Positions 6,534 to 13,506 of a stretch of 16,157 nucleotides of DNA are shown piece by piece. The DNA is from Gammaproteobacteria bacterium (lineage in GTDB: Bacteria > Pseudomonadota > Gammaproteobacteria > UBA9214), in NCBI GenBank assembly GCA_029859555.1, contig JAOUCV010000016.1, positions 1-16,157 on the forward strand, given 5' to 3'. Made by a program: the position numbers and the translations under genes. Numbering within the stretch: the first letter of the stretch is position 1; each line of letters begins with the position of its first letter. Under the pieces are notes generated by a model. That model had not been told where the DNA came from, did not search any database, and was given only the letters and a program-made list of their open reading frames with translations.

Positions 6534-7340
6534 ATGAGTAAACAACAACAAAAAATACTGTTCGTGGCTGTCAGAAAACTGATGCGGCCGCTGGTGAGAA
6601 TTCTGTTGCGTAATGGCGTTGCCTACGGTGCCCTGGCTGACGCAATCAGGAAGTGTTACGTCGATGTCGCGTTTGAGGATTTCGCGCCTGAAGAAAAAAA
6701 ACAGACCGTTTCGCGGGTGTCTGCGCTGACGGGACTGACGCGCAAGGAAGTCAAGCGCTTGCATGAACTGGACGGCGAGGACTATGAGGCCAGCCAGGAA
6801 CGCTATAACCGCGCAGTGCGAGTGATTAGCGGCTGGATGAATGACCGGCGTTTTCTGGATGTGAAAGGCAAGCCGGCTGTTTTGTCGCTTGAAAAAGGTA
6901 ATAAGTCATTTGCGCTGCTGGTCAGGGATTACAGTGGTGACATTCCGGTGAGGGCCATGTTGGCCATGCTTGAAGAGGCCGGCAGTGTTTCAAACACAAA
7001 AGACAGGGTCAGGCTGGTCCGGCATGCCTATGTGCCGGCTGGAGATGACCAGGAAAAGATCAGGATTCTGGGTACCGATGTGAGCGAATTGATTGCGACG
7101 ATCGATCATAACCTGACCGCCGCACCTGAGCAGCTGCTGTTTCAGCGCAAGGTCGCCTATGAGGCCATAAACCCGGATTCGCTGGTGAAGCTCAAGAAAC
7201 TGTCATTTGCCCGGGCGCAGTCCCTGCTGGAACGGCTGGACCGGGAATATGCGAAACACGAACAAACAGGGGATGCCGGTGAGGGCGTGAGCATTAGCCT
7301 GGGTATCTACTATAACGAACAGAAGTCCCCGGAGGAGTAA
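6534..7340 (+). CDS. DUF6502 family protein
   Basis: A 268-residue cytoplasmic protein with no signal peptide or membrane segment. The N-terminal part, with the pattern V-R-K-L-M-R-P-L-V-R-I-L-L-R-N-G-V-A-Y (13-31) and a following A-D-A-I-R-K-C-Y-V-D-V-A-F, matches what I know of the DUF6502 family. The S-A-L-T-G-L-T-R-K-E-V-K-R-L segment (about 62-75) looks like a helix-turn-helix, so DNA binding is possible but unproven. The remainder is largely helical and charged. The start at 6534 has only a weak binding site (CGGAAA, about nine bases upstream). It is followed after five bases by a DUF5666 lipoprotein, whose ribosome-binding site lies in its own last codons. These two families are often neighbours, so they are probably co-transcribed and functionally linked. 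The role is unknown. Confidence 0.75.
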   Translation: MSKQQQKILFVAVRKLMRPLVRILLRNGVAYGALADAIRKCYVDVAFEDFAPEEKKQTVSRVSALTGLTRKEVKRLHELDGEDYEASQERYNRAVRVISGWMNDRRFLDVKGKPAVLSLEKGNKSFALLVRDYSGDIPVRAMLAMLEEAGSVSNTKDRVRLVRHAYVPAGDDQEKIRILGTDVSELIATIDHNLTAAPEQLLFQRKVAYEAINPDSLVKLKKLSFARAQSLLERLDREYAKHEQTGDAGEGVSISLGIYYNEQKSPEE

Positions 7341-7345
7341 CTGTC

Positions 7346-8839
7346 ATGATGACACGGCTACAACGAACTGCCACTGGCCTGTTGGTCACTTTGTCCATTG
7401 TCTTTGCTGTGGCTTGTGGCAGTAGTGGTGGTGGTGGTGGCGGTGGCGGCGGCGGTTTATCTGCCGGTGGTATCGGCGGGACCGGGGCGGTTGCCACGGG
7501 TACGATCACCGGGTTTGGCAGTGTCTTTGTTAACGGCGTTGAATTTGAAACCACGGGCAGCAGTTTCGATGTTGATGATGACAGTGCTGCAACCGAAGGC
7601 GATCTGGCGCTCGGTATGGTAGTTACCATCTTTGGCACAATCAATGACGATGGGGTTAGCGGTACGGCAAACAGCATTCAGTATGATGATGAAGTTGAGG
7701 GTCCGGTCACTAACGCTCCGCTGGAAAATGCGGATATGACAACTAAAACCTTTAAAGTATTTGATTTCACTGTGGTGGTGAACAAGAACGCCACGGTGTT
7801 TGCAGGTACCAGCTATGAAGGGCTGTTGCGGAATGACATCGTAGAGGTCAGCGGTTTCTATAACGAGAATGGTTCGCTGGTTGCCACGCGCCTTGAAAAG
7901 CAGGGTACCCTGTCACTGGGCGTTTCAGAAGTTGAGCTCAAGGGTACGATTACCGGCTTTAATGACAGCGATACCTTTACTGTTGATGGTATAACCGTGA
8001 CCTTTGATGGTGCGACGGATCTGTCTGATGTACCCGGCGGGGTTATTGAAGATGGCCAGTTCGTCGAGGTAAAGGGTACGCTGGTTACCACTACTGCGAT
8101 TAACGCTACCCGCATAGAACTTGAAGACGAAGGAATTGAAGACAGTGCTGACACTGTCAGTCTTGAAGGGTTTGTGAGCGATTTTGTCAACACTGGTAAC
8201 TTCAGGGTCAGCGGGCAGCAGGTGAATGCAGCTGCGGCTGTGTTTTCACCGGCGGGCCTTGCCGACAGTATTGCCAGCGGCGACAAGGTTGAGGTTGAAG
8301 GTCCTGTCGAGGCGGGCGTGTTGCAGGCGACCCGTGTAGAACAGCGTGGTGGTGATATACGCATCAGTGCGTTTGTCTTCAGTCGTAATACCTCAGCCGG
8401 TACCGTCAGTCTGACTGTCGTTATCGGGCAGGCAGCGCTGACTGTTAACACCGACAGCCGGACCCAGCTGGAGGACAGCCTCGTTGAAGTTGAGCCATTT
8501 GGCCTCGCCGATATCAATACCGGGGACTTTCTGGAAATCGAGGGTTATGTTGATGGCGGCGGAAATATAGTTGCCGGCCAGATTCGGCGGGATGAGCCTG
8601 ACCGTATTGAGTTGCGTGGTCCGGTCGATGTGCCGCCTACTGACGGTGATGATCTTTCAGGCGGTGTCAGTATCCTCGGAATCACCATTCAGACAGACGA
8701 ATTTACAGACTTTGAGAACGAGCTTGAAGAGGATATCAGTGGCAACATGTTCTTTGACCGGGTAAGTGATGACGACCTGGTGGAATATCGTGATGAACAG
8801 GCTGATGGTATTGCCGAAGAGGTCGAGTTCCAGGACTGA
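7346..8839 (+). CDS. multi-repeat DUF5666 lipoprotein
   Basis: A 497-residue predicted lipoprotein. The signal segment (about 8-23) leads to a lipobox-like A-V-A-C with Cys24, then a run of ten glycines (28-37) as a flexible tether. The body consists of about six diverged repeats of the DUF5666 type, roughly 60-75 residues each. Each has a G-T-I-T-G-F-type strand, a V-x-V-x-G turn after 'G-D-x-V-E-V', and a closing A-T-R-I/L-E strand. Clear units begin near 52, 125, 196, 264, 330 and 412. The repeats look like small beta-barrels of the OB type. Strongly acidic composition and the tether suggest a cell-surface or periplasmic scaffold. ATG 7346 (or 7349) follows GGAGGAG at 7331-7337. It is the second gene after the DUF6502 gene. 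Its function is not known. Confidence 0.85.
   Translation: MMTRLQRTATGLLVTLSIVFAVACGSSGGGGGGGGGGLSAGGIGGTGAVATGTITGFGSVFVNGVEFETTGSSFDVDDDSAATEGDLALGMVVTIFGTINDDGVSGTANSIQYDDEVEGPVTNAPLENADMTTKTFKVFDFTVVVNKNATVFAGTSYEGLLRNDIVEVSGFYNENGSLVATRLEKQGTLSLGVSEVELKGTITGFNDSDTFTVDGITVTFDGATDLSDVPGGVIEDGQFVEVKGTLVTTTAINATRIELEDEGIEDSADTVSLEGFVSDFVNTGNFRVSGQQVNAAAAVFSPAGLADSIASGDKVEVEGPVEAGVLQATRVEQRGGDIRISAFVFSRNTSAGTVSLTVVIGQAALTVNTDSRTQLEDSLVEVEPFGLADINTGDFLEIEGYVDGGGNIVAGQIRRDEPDRIELRGPVDVPPTDGDDLSGGVSILGITIQTDEFTDFENELEEDISGNMFFDRVSDDDLVEYRDEQADGIAEEVEFQD
7427..7456 (+). repeat. GGT/GGC trinucleotide tract coding Gly10
   Basis: Ten consecutive GGT/GGC codons follow the lipidated cysteine of the DUF5666 protein. 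Slippage here would change tether length by whole residues without breaking the frame. Confidence 0.85.
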
Positions 8840-8960
8840 TCAAGGTCAGTAGTGTTGAGCCAATGGCGCCCGCAGATGCCGTTGTTTCTGAAAGGGCCGT
8901 TTGCTCTGCTTGATGTTACTGAGAGGTGATTCATTGCCCGCTGCATGACAAACGGGTCTT

Positions 8961-9617
8961 TCAGATTCGTTTGAGGCAGTAGCTATGCTCGCCCAGTCCC
9001 GTAACACCCCGCTCGCTGAAACGCAGGTTATCTTTTAGCGCATCGTAATGAAACAGGTGCTCGACTGCGCAACTCGACTCAAACAACTCCAACACTTCCG
9101 AGTGAGGTACCGCAAACGGCGGGCCGTTCATTTCGTGCTGCTTGTAATCCAGTGTGATTAACAGTCCGGGTGTGCCACTTGGCAGCAATTGTGCCAGACG
9201 GGTTGCATAAGCGGGTCGTTGCCCGGGGGGGAGTGCGATCAGTGCTGCCCGATCATAGAAGGCATCAATCTGTCCGATATCCTCTGCAGTGAGCCTGAAA
9301 AAGTCACCACAGATCAGCTCCGTTTTTTTATGTACAAAACAGGTGTAATGTTTTTCTTCACGGATTTCCGGTATTAGTCCGTTTTCCGTGAAAAACGATT
9401 CAGCCGCAATTCGACTGAGTTCAATGCCAACGACTCTGTACCCTTGTGCTTCGAGCCACAGCATGTCGAGACTTTTTCCGCATAGCGGCACCAGAACCCG
9501 GCTGCCTGGTTTCAGTCCCAGTGTTGGCCAGTAACGCTGCAGGTAACTATTGACCTGTTGCTGATGGAAGCCGGTCTGCCTGGCTTCCCAGCGTTCCAGC
9601 CAGAATTGTCTGTCCAT
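8961..9617 (-). CDS. tpm: thiopurine S-methyltransferase (TPMT family)
   Basis: A 218-residue SAM-dependent methyltransferase of the bacterial TPMT family. It opens with the family's M-x-x-x-F-W-L-E-R-W-E (1-11). The SAM-binding loop V-L-V-P-L-C-G-K-S (41-49), the acidic strand end V-V-G-I-E-L-S (62-68), the C-G-D-F-F motif, and Y-D-R-A-A-L-I-A-L-P-P follow in order. Length and motifs are complete. Bacterial members methylate thiols and also selenium and tellurium oxyanions, giving volatile methylated products; which applies here is unknown. I chose the ATG at 9617 because GAAGGA sits about five bases before it, whereas the ATG at 9623 overlaps that site. It stands alone, divergent from the small unknown gene at 9712. 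Confidence 0.95.
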   Translation of the reverse strand: MDRQFWLERWEARQTGFHQQQVNSYLQRYWPTLGLKPGSRVLVPLCGKSLDMLWLEAQGYRVVGIELSRIAAESFFTENGLIPEIREEKHYTCFVHKKTELICGDFFRLTAEDIGQIDAFYDRAALIALPPGQRPAYATRLAQLLPSGTPGLLITLDYKQHEMNGPPFAVPHSEVLELFESSCAVEHLFHYDALKDNLRFSERGVTGLGEHSYCLKRI

Positions 9618-9680
9618 AAGCATCCTTCACGGTAAATAGCGAAGATGGAAATTGCCGGCGAATCATCGCCGTTTCGGTAT

Positions 9681-9686
9681 TATAAT
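9681..9686 (+). promoter_or_regulatory. TATAAT -10 box for the gene at 9712
   Basis: A perfect TATAAT stands 26 bases before the start codon, which would place the transcript start near 9692. No good -35 is seen at the usual distance; TTGCCG at 9652 is too far away. Confidence 0.4.
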
Positions 9687-9711
9687 AGGATTCAGAAAGC
9701 GGGAGGCGTTA

Positions 9712-10155
9712 ATGAACCAGCAGGTGAGGGATGATTTCAGGCAGGCCTTCAAGGGCCGTTTCGAGAGCCTGCTGCGCTGGGAGCAACTGGATGCCTTCTG
9801 GGATGTTATGCGGCACGATGCTGCCGGTGACTGGTATATCTACGCACTGGGTGAGCCGCCGCCACAGCAACCCGCCAGTGCTGAGCTGGTGCGTACCTTC
9901 CTGTCGGAGATCGAGCGTCTGCTGCGCAAGGAACATGATGAGGATTATTGTGGTGTAGTGTTTGCTGATTCGATGCAGGCACCACGGTTCGTAAAGATAT
10001 TTGATCCCAACAAGCTGGGTGTTTCCTGTGGTTTCAGTGACAATCCGCCGTTGCCGGGCTGGATCCTGTCAAAGCTGCCACCTGCCGAACTGGACGCCTC
10101 TGCGCCGTTGCCCGGCAACCGCCGACGCTGGTGGCAGCGCTTGCTGGGTGCCTGA
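9712..10155 (+). CDS. conserved-looking hypothetical protein, 147 aa
   Basis: I do not recognise this protein. It is soluble, without signal peptide or membrane helix, and mixed helical/beta: an amphipathic N-terminal helix (1-40, with paired tryptophans in R-W-E-Q-L-D-A-F-W-D), a central W-Y-I-Y-A-L-G-E-P-P segment (about 43-52), a charged helix E-I-E-R-L-L-R-K-E-H-D-E-D-Y (67-80), and F-V-K-I-F-D-P-N-K-L-G (about 93-103) with a following C-G-F-S. It ends in a basic, Trp-containing tail, R-R-R-W-W-Q-R. ATG 9712 has an excellent ribosome-binding site (GGGAGG, 9701-9706), so it is very likely translated. It precedes the cytochrome c5 gene on the same strand, but a 150-bp AT-rich gap with its own promoter separates them. 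Confidence 0.8.
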   Translation: MNQQVRDDFRQAFKGRFESLLRWEQLDAFWDVMRHDAAGDWYIYALGEPPPQQPASAELVRTFLSEIERLLRKEHDEDYCGVVFADSMQAPRFVKIFDPNKLGVSCGFSDNPPLPGWILSKLPPAELDASAPLPGNRRRWWQRLLGA

Positions 10156-10200
10156 TGAATTTATTAACTATTTGATTATTATATATAATATATTTTTAAG

Positions 10201-10230
10201 TTGATGCAAATTAATTGTTTCTAATATACT
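10201..10230 (+). promoter_or_regulatory. probable sigma-70 promoter of cytochrome c5
   Basis: TTGATG (10201-10206), an 18-base spacer and TATACT (10225-10230) lie in a very AT-rich stretch (10156-10230), with transcription expected near 10237. The bases TTGAT-GCAA-ATTAA also resemble an FNR site with one mismatch, but overlap with the -35 makes the plain promoter reading simpler. Confidence 0.5.
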
Positions 10231-10306
10231 ACACGTCCGGACACGCTGATGGCGATCGGCGATCAGTCCACGAATTCCCGTGTTTTACAAAAATGGAGTT
10301 ATTGAG

Positions 10307-10609
10307 ATGAAAAATGTAATTAATGTAGTCGCTGCAGGTCTGTTACTGGCTGCAAGTGGTTCTGTACTGGCTGACGGTCAGAAAACCTACCAGACAAGTT
10401 GCCAGGCCTGTCACGCCAGCGGTGCTGCCGGTGCTCCCAAGCTGGGTGACAAGGAAGCCTGGGCTCCGCGTATTGCCACCGGCGTTGACGCCATGCTGGC
10501 TGTTGCCATCAAGGGTAAGGGTGCCATGCCGCCGAAGGGCGCCTGCGCAGCCTGTACTGATGATGACCTGAAGGCAGCAATTGAATACATGGTCAGCCAG
10601 AGCCAGTAA
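10307..10609 (+). CDS. cytochrome c5 family protein
   Basis: A 100-residue periplasmic monoheme cytochrome. A signal peptide (1-22, ...SVLA) is followed by the haem site C32-Q-A-C35-H36, the axial methionine Met74 in G-A-M-P-P-K-G, and the second cysteine pair C80-A-A-C83 that forms the disulfide typical of cytochrome c5. D-D-D-L-K-A-A-I-E-Y-M is the final helix. Size and motifs match the family fully. It is a small soluble or peripherally bound electron carrier, probably feeding a terminal oxidase or denitrification enzyme. ATG 10307 has GGAG eight bases upstream; an upstream in-frame ATG would spoil the signal peptide. A strong terminator follows, then a second cytochrome gene. Confidence 0.93.
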   Translation: MKNVINVVAAGLLLAASGSVLADGQKTYQTSCQACHASGAAGAPKLGDKEAWAPRIATGVDAMLAVAIKGKGAMPPKGACAACTDDDLKAAIEYMVSQSQ

Positions 10610-10674
10610 TCTACAGCTGACATGTCGGCGGCAGGTGTTGTTCGTGGCTGCTGATCGTTGTAGAAGTGTTATCG

Positions 10675-10707
10675 AATGGTGTGCATTTATGCACACCATT
10701 TTTTTTT
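10675..10707 (+). terminator. strong intrinsic terminator between the two cytochrome genes
   Basis: AATGGTGTGCAT (10675-10686) and ATGCACACCATT (10689-10700) form a perfect inverted repeat, followed by nine T (10699-10707). The ribosome-binding site of the next gene begins only seven bases after the T-run. Confidence 0.93.
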
Positions 10708-10726
10708 ACCTGCGGAGGTGTGTTTC

Positions 10727-11032
10727 ATGAAAGTAAAAAATATTACCGTGGTATGCATGGCGGCAGTTTTGTTATTTGGTAGTGCGGTGCATGCGGGCGA
10801 TATCATCGCGGGCAAGGCGCGTTCAGCTTCCTGTGCCGGTTGCCATGGCGCGCAGGGAATCAGCAGTAATCCGTTGTGGCCAAACCTGGCGGGTCAACAG
10901 GTCGGTTACCTGGTTAAACAGTTGACCGCTTTTCGGGATGGTGGTCGCACGGACCCGATGATGACGCCGATGGCAAAGACACTCACGGATGCCGATATCC
11001 AGAACCTGGCTGCATGGTACAACAGTTTGTAA
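10727..11032 (+). CDS. cytochrome c553-type monoheme cytochrome
   Basis: A 101-residue periplasmic class-I cytochrome c. The signal peptide (1-23, ...AVHA) precedes the haem site C36-A-G-C39-H40, then G-x-x-G-x-x-x-N-P-x-W-P-N-L-A-G-Q-Q-x-x-Y-L (41-62), typical of the c553/c4 half-domain. The axial Met comes from M-M-T-P-M-A (78-83). L-T-D-A-D-I-Q-N-L-A-A-W-Y (86-98) is the closing helix. It resembles one half of a diheme cytochrome c4 and would be a soluble electron carrier. ATG 10727 follows GGAGGTG at 10714-10720. No promoter fits between the preceding terminator and this gene, so expression must come from read-through or a promoter upstream of the hairpin. Confidence 0.92.
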   Translation: MKVKNITVVCMAAVLLFGSAVHAGDIIAGKARSASCAGCHGAQGISSNPLWPNLAGQQVGYLVKQLTAFRDGGRTDPMMTPMAKTLTDADIQNLAAWYNSL

Positions 11033-11046
11033 GTGAGACCTGCTGT

Positions 11047-11072
11047 CAGCCCGGGGGATTATTTCCCGGCTG
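11047..11072. terminator. weak hairpin between convergent genes
   Basis: CAGCC-GGG (11047-11055, one bulged C) pairs with CCC-GGCTG (11065-11072), and the structure overlaps the haem A synthase stop codon. There is no T-run on either side, so termination here is only a possibility. Confidence 0.3.
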
Positions 11073-12120
11073 GCGCTGTTCCTGACATCCGCTTGCGTGC
11101 ATAAATCACCGCCGTCAGTAACAGCAAGGCACCGCCCTGATGGGTGACCGCCAGCACAATCGGGACGTGCATGAGCAGTGTGGAGATGCCCAGCGCGACC
11201 TGTAACAGCGCAGTAGCCAGCAGCAGGTGCAGGCCGTTACGCGCTGCAGCCGGTAGCTGCTGGCGTATGCCGGTGATCCACAGAATGATAACGCCGAAGA
11301 ACACCAGCGTGGCGAGCACGCGATGGTCAAATTGCACGGTAGCTATATTCTCGAAGAAGTTACGCCACAGCGGTTCCTGCATGAAAATAACTTCCGGCAC
11401 CCAGTGGCCATCCATTAACGGAAACGTATTGTAGGCAAAGCCCGCCTTGAGGCCGGCAACAAATCCCCCGGACAGGATAGTGATGAAGACGGCAATACCA
11501 AGCAGTCCGGTTGCGCGTTGAACGCTGCTCGACACCGCTGTTGTTTGCTGACGCCCATACCAGAGCCCGAGTGCAACATGCAGCATATAGGCATAGATAA
11601 GCACGGCCAGTCCAAGATGCGCGGTCAGTCGGTACTGACTGACATGCGGGTTGTCGACCAGGCCACTCTTGACCATGTACCAGCCCAGCAGGCCTTGCAG
11701 GCCACCGAGGATAAACATCACCGTCAGCTTCGGGATGAGCGGGCGCTGCACCCAGCCCTTGAACAGAAAGAACAGGAACGGTATCAGGAATACGGTGCCG
11801 ATGGTTCGTCCCAGCAAGCGGTGTGAGAATTCATACCAGTAAATACGTTTGAAACCGTCCAGGTCCATGCCGATGTTTATTTTTTTATATTCCGGTGAGT
11901 CTTTGTAGAGTGCGAACGTCGCATCCCATGTTTGTTGGTCAAGCGGCGGGATAACGCCGAAGATGGGGTCCCACTCAACCATGGACAGACCGGAGCCGGT
12001 CAGCCGTGTGGCGCCACCGAGTATCACCATGGCATACACCATCAGGCAGCAGACGAACAGCCACACAGCAATACGGCGGTTGTGTGATCGTTCAATAACA
12101 TCGGTGTCGTAGTTACTCAT
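11059..12120 (-). CDS. ctaA: haem A synthase (COX15/CtaA family)
   Basis: A 353-residue polytopic membrane enzyme that oxidises the methyl group of haem O to make haem A for aa3-type cytochrome oxidases. About eight transmembrane segments are visible, with the family signatures L-G-G-A-T-R-L-T-G-S-G-L-S-M-V-E-W (34-50) and the four haem-ligand histidines in E-F-S-H100-R, T-A-H168-L-G, F-D-H266-R-V and V-T-H327-Q-G-G-A-L. Length and N-terminal form fit the Cox15-like long type of proteobacteria. ATG 12120 has AGGA about eight bases upstream. It is a single gene here, without ctaB or oxidase subunits, and divergent from the DsrE-like gene. Its presence implies that the organism makes a haem A oxidase and can respire oxygen. 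Confidence 0.96.
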   Translation of the reverse strand: MSNYDTDVIERSHNRRIAVWLFVCCLMVYAMVILGGATRLTGSGLSMVEWDPIFGVIPPLDQQTWDATFALYKDSPEYKKINIGMDLDGFKRIYWYEFSHRLLGRTIGTVFLIPFLFFLFKGWVQRPLIPKLTVMFILGGLQGLLGWYMVKSGLVDNPHVSQYRLTAHLGLAVLIYAYMLHVALGLWYGRQQTTAVSSSVQRATGLLGIAVFITILSGGFVAGLKAGFAYNTFPLMDGHWVPEVIFMQEPLWRNFFENIATVQFDHRVLATLVFFGVIILWITGIRQQLPAAARNGLHLLLATALLQVALGISTLLMHVPIVLAVTHQGGALLLLTAVIYARKRMSGTAPAGK

Positions 12121-12259
12121 TTATCCGGTCCTGCGGGCATATGATTATTGAGGCGTTCATTGTACCCGAATCCGTGGTTAAACCGGTGTTACTCTTGGCG
12201 CTGCCAGGGGGTATTATGGAGTCAGTACCCATGCATCAGTGTCAAGGGCAAAAAATTTT

Positions 12260-12784
12260 ATGAAACAGGTCATAGGCTGGATGCTTGTTGGTGGTTTGCT
12301 GCTGGTTGCGGTGGCCGTATATTTGTCGCCGACAGATGCACCGCAAGTTACCGTGGCTTCGCCGGAGATCACAGCAGACGAGACAGCTACCTCTGTCGAG
12401 ACACCCGTGCCGCCCGCTGATGTGCCGGATAAAATCGTGCTGGATGTCAGTGTTCACACCATTGAAGAACTCAGGGTGCTGTTTGACCGGGCAGAAGAGC
12501 TGGCGATAACGCCCCGTCCCGCAGGGGGAGGTGCCAGCCTGGTACTGGTGTTGCACGGGCCGGAAGTCGAGTTTTTTTCTATCAGGAACTATGACCGCTA
12601 CAAGGATATTGTTGACCAGGCTGCCCGTCTGGATGCGTTTGATGTCGTCGACGTAAGGATTTGTCAGACCATGATCGGCGCGCGTGGCATTCAGCGCACC
12701 GATATACCGTCATTCATTGAGCAGGTTCCGTTCGGTCCGGGTGAGGTTGAACGTTTGAGACAGGAAGATTATGTGACGTTCTAG
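12260..12784 (+). CDS. membrane-anchored DsrE-like domain protein
   Basis: A 174-residue protein with one N-terminal membrane anchor or uncleaved signal (about 5-22), a Thr/Pro/Glu-rich linker (25-56), and a DsrE/F-like domain (57-174). The domain shows L-V-L-V-L-H-G-P-E-V-E-F-F (94-106), N-Y-x-x-Y-K-D-I-V-D-Q-A-A-R-L-D-A-F-D-V-V-D-V-R-I-C (110-135), and the C-terminal I-P-S-F-I-E-Q-V-P-F-G-P-G-E-V-E-R-L (149-166). Cys135 sits where DsrE-like proteins often have their sulfur-carrying cysteine. DsrE relatives transfer sulfur in sulfur oxidisers and in tRNA thiolation. Membrane anchoring outside the cytosol is less usual and suggests periplasmic sulfur handling or thiol redox. I chose ATG 12260; a GTG at 12239 would add seven residues. 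The binding site (AAGGG) is rather distant. Confidence 0.8.
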   Translation: MKQVIGWMLVGGLLLVAVAVYLSPTDAPQVTVASPEITADETATSVETPVPPADVPDKIVLDVSVHTIEELRVLFDRAEELAITPRPAGGGASLVLVLHGPEVEFFSIRNYDRYKDIVDQAARLDAFDVVDVRICQTMIGARGIQRTDIPSFIEQVPFGPGEVERLRQEDYVTF

Positions 12785-12806
12785 CCCGGGTCTGTCGCGT
12801 TGCGTG

Positions 12807-13061
12807 CTACATTGCCTCGGCGCGTACTACCCGGCCAAGCCGGTCAAGAAACAGGTGTACCTGGCCAGAGCAGGGGATACGCTTGCTTTCGCAGCCGGAA
12901 CTTTCCAGTAGCAGTTCATCAAACTCAACATCAACAACCAGTCCGTCACTGGACTCTTTGATGATGGTGAAGCGTAGCGAAGTGTTGTCTACCCAGCCAT
13001 TTCGGCGGCAGAAGTGCGTCAGTTCACGGCAGTTCCTCAGATATCTTTCAATGCTGGACAT
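12807..13061 (-). CDS. small hypothetical protein, 84 aa
   Basis: I do not recognise it. It reads like real protein: an N-terminal amphipathic helix with two cysteines (S-I-E-R-Y-L-R-N-C-R-E-L-T-H-F-C), a beta-rich centre (S-L-R-F-T-I-I-K-E-S; V-V-D-V-E-F-D-E-L-L-L-E), a C-E-S-K-R-I-P-C pair, and a closing V-H-L-F-L-D-R-L-G-R-V-V-R-A. The four cysteines could bind metal or form disulfides. No signal peptide is seen. The opposite-strand frame is serine-rich nonsense, which supports this strand. The start codon has no clear ribosome-binding site, so expression may be coupled to the gene 37 bases upstream. It converges on the DsrE-like gene. Confidence 0.55.
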   Translation of the reverse strand: MSSIERYLRNCRELTHFCRRNGWVDNTSLRFTIIKESSDGLVVDVEFDELLLESSGCESKRIPCSGQVHLFLDRLGRVVRAEAM

Positions 13062-13098
13062 GACGGCGCGGGTAAAACGGGTGTCGTAATATTGTCAC

Positions 13099-13284
13099 CT
13101 AATGATTGTGTTGAGGCACGATCCTGTTGTTGTCACGGTAGAGATTCAGGTAGGAGAGCCGGGTTTGCTCTGATTCAAAGTAGATTTTAACGGCCAGGCA
13201 ACCTTCTCCCTCGATAACATAGGGCTTCTGGGAGAGGTAGTGCAGATATTCGCCAGTGATCGGGTCGGTGGTCGTGATGATCAC
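13099..13284 (-). CDS. small hypothetical protein, 61 aa
   Basis: I do not recognise it. The sequence (I-I-T-T-T-D-P-I-T-G-E-Y-L-H-Y-L-S..., then V-K-I-Y-F-E-S-E-Q-T-R-L-S-Y-L-N-L) suggests a small alpha/beta soluble domain. I chose the GTG at 13284 because AGGAG (13295-13291) stands six bases before it; the TTG at 13299 has no binding site. It is followed 37 bases later by the 84-aa gene on the same strand, so the two are probably one operon. Confidence 0.55.
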   Translation of the reverse strand: MIITTTDPITGEYLHYLSQKPYVIEGEGCLAVKIYFESEQTRLSYLNLYRDNNRIVPQHNH

Positions 13285-13450
13285 ATATCTCTCCTGCAAT
13301 TACCGGGGTCGCATTCGTATTGCTATTGCTAAAAAGTGTAGAACATAACTGCAGGGATGCAAGGCAATGGACCTGCTGACAGCAGCGCTATTGCAGGGTT
13401 TGATGAGCTGGGGCGAGGCCGGGAACGGCTGCTTGAACCACAGGAACTAT

Positions 13451-13506
13451 GTGGTATTTGGCTGCCGGGACAGAATCAACTGCCCCGGCAGGAGAACAAA
13501 TACTAC
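13451..13506 (-). terminator. long two-part hairpin over the phosphoribulokinase stop codon
   Basis: The outer arms GTGGTATTTG (13451-13460) and CAAATACTAC (13497-13506) pair with one G-U. The inner arms CTGCCGGGACAG (13462-13473) and CTGCCCCGGCAG (13480-13491) pair over 12 bp with one wobble and a 6-base loop. Unpaired bases separate the two stems. The stop codon lies in the outer arm. No T-run follows. A competing small hairpin CCACA/TGTGG (13439-13454) would break the outer stem. It is a likely 3'-end structure, as a terminator or mRNA stabiliser. Confidence 0.55.

Noticed and set aside
10201..10214. Third FNR-like box, before cytochrome c5
   Set aside because: The same bases form the -35 of a good sigma-70 promoter, and the distance to the -10 is wrong for an FNR activator. 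It is kept only as a promoter.
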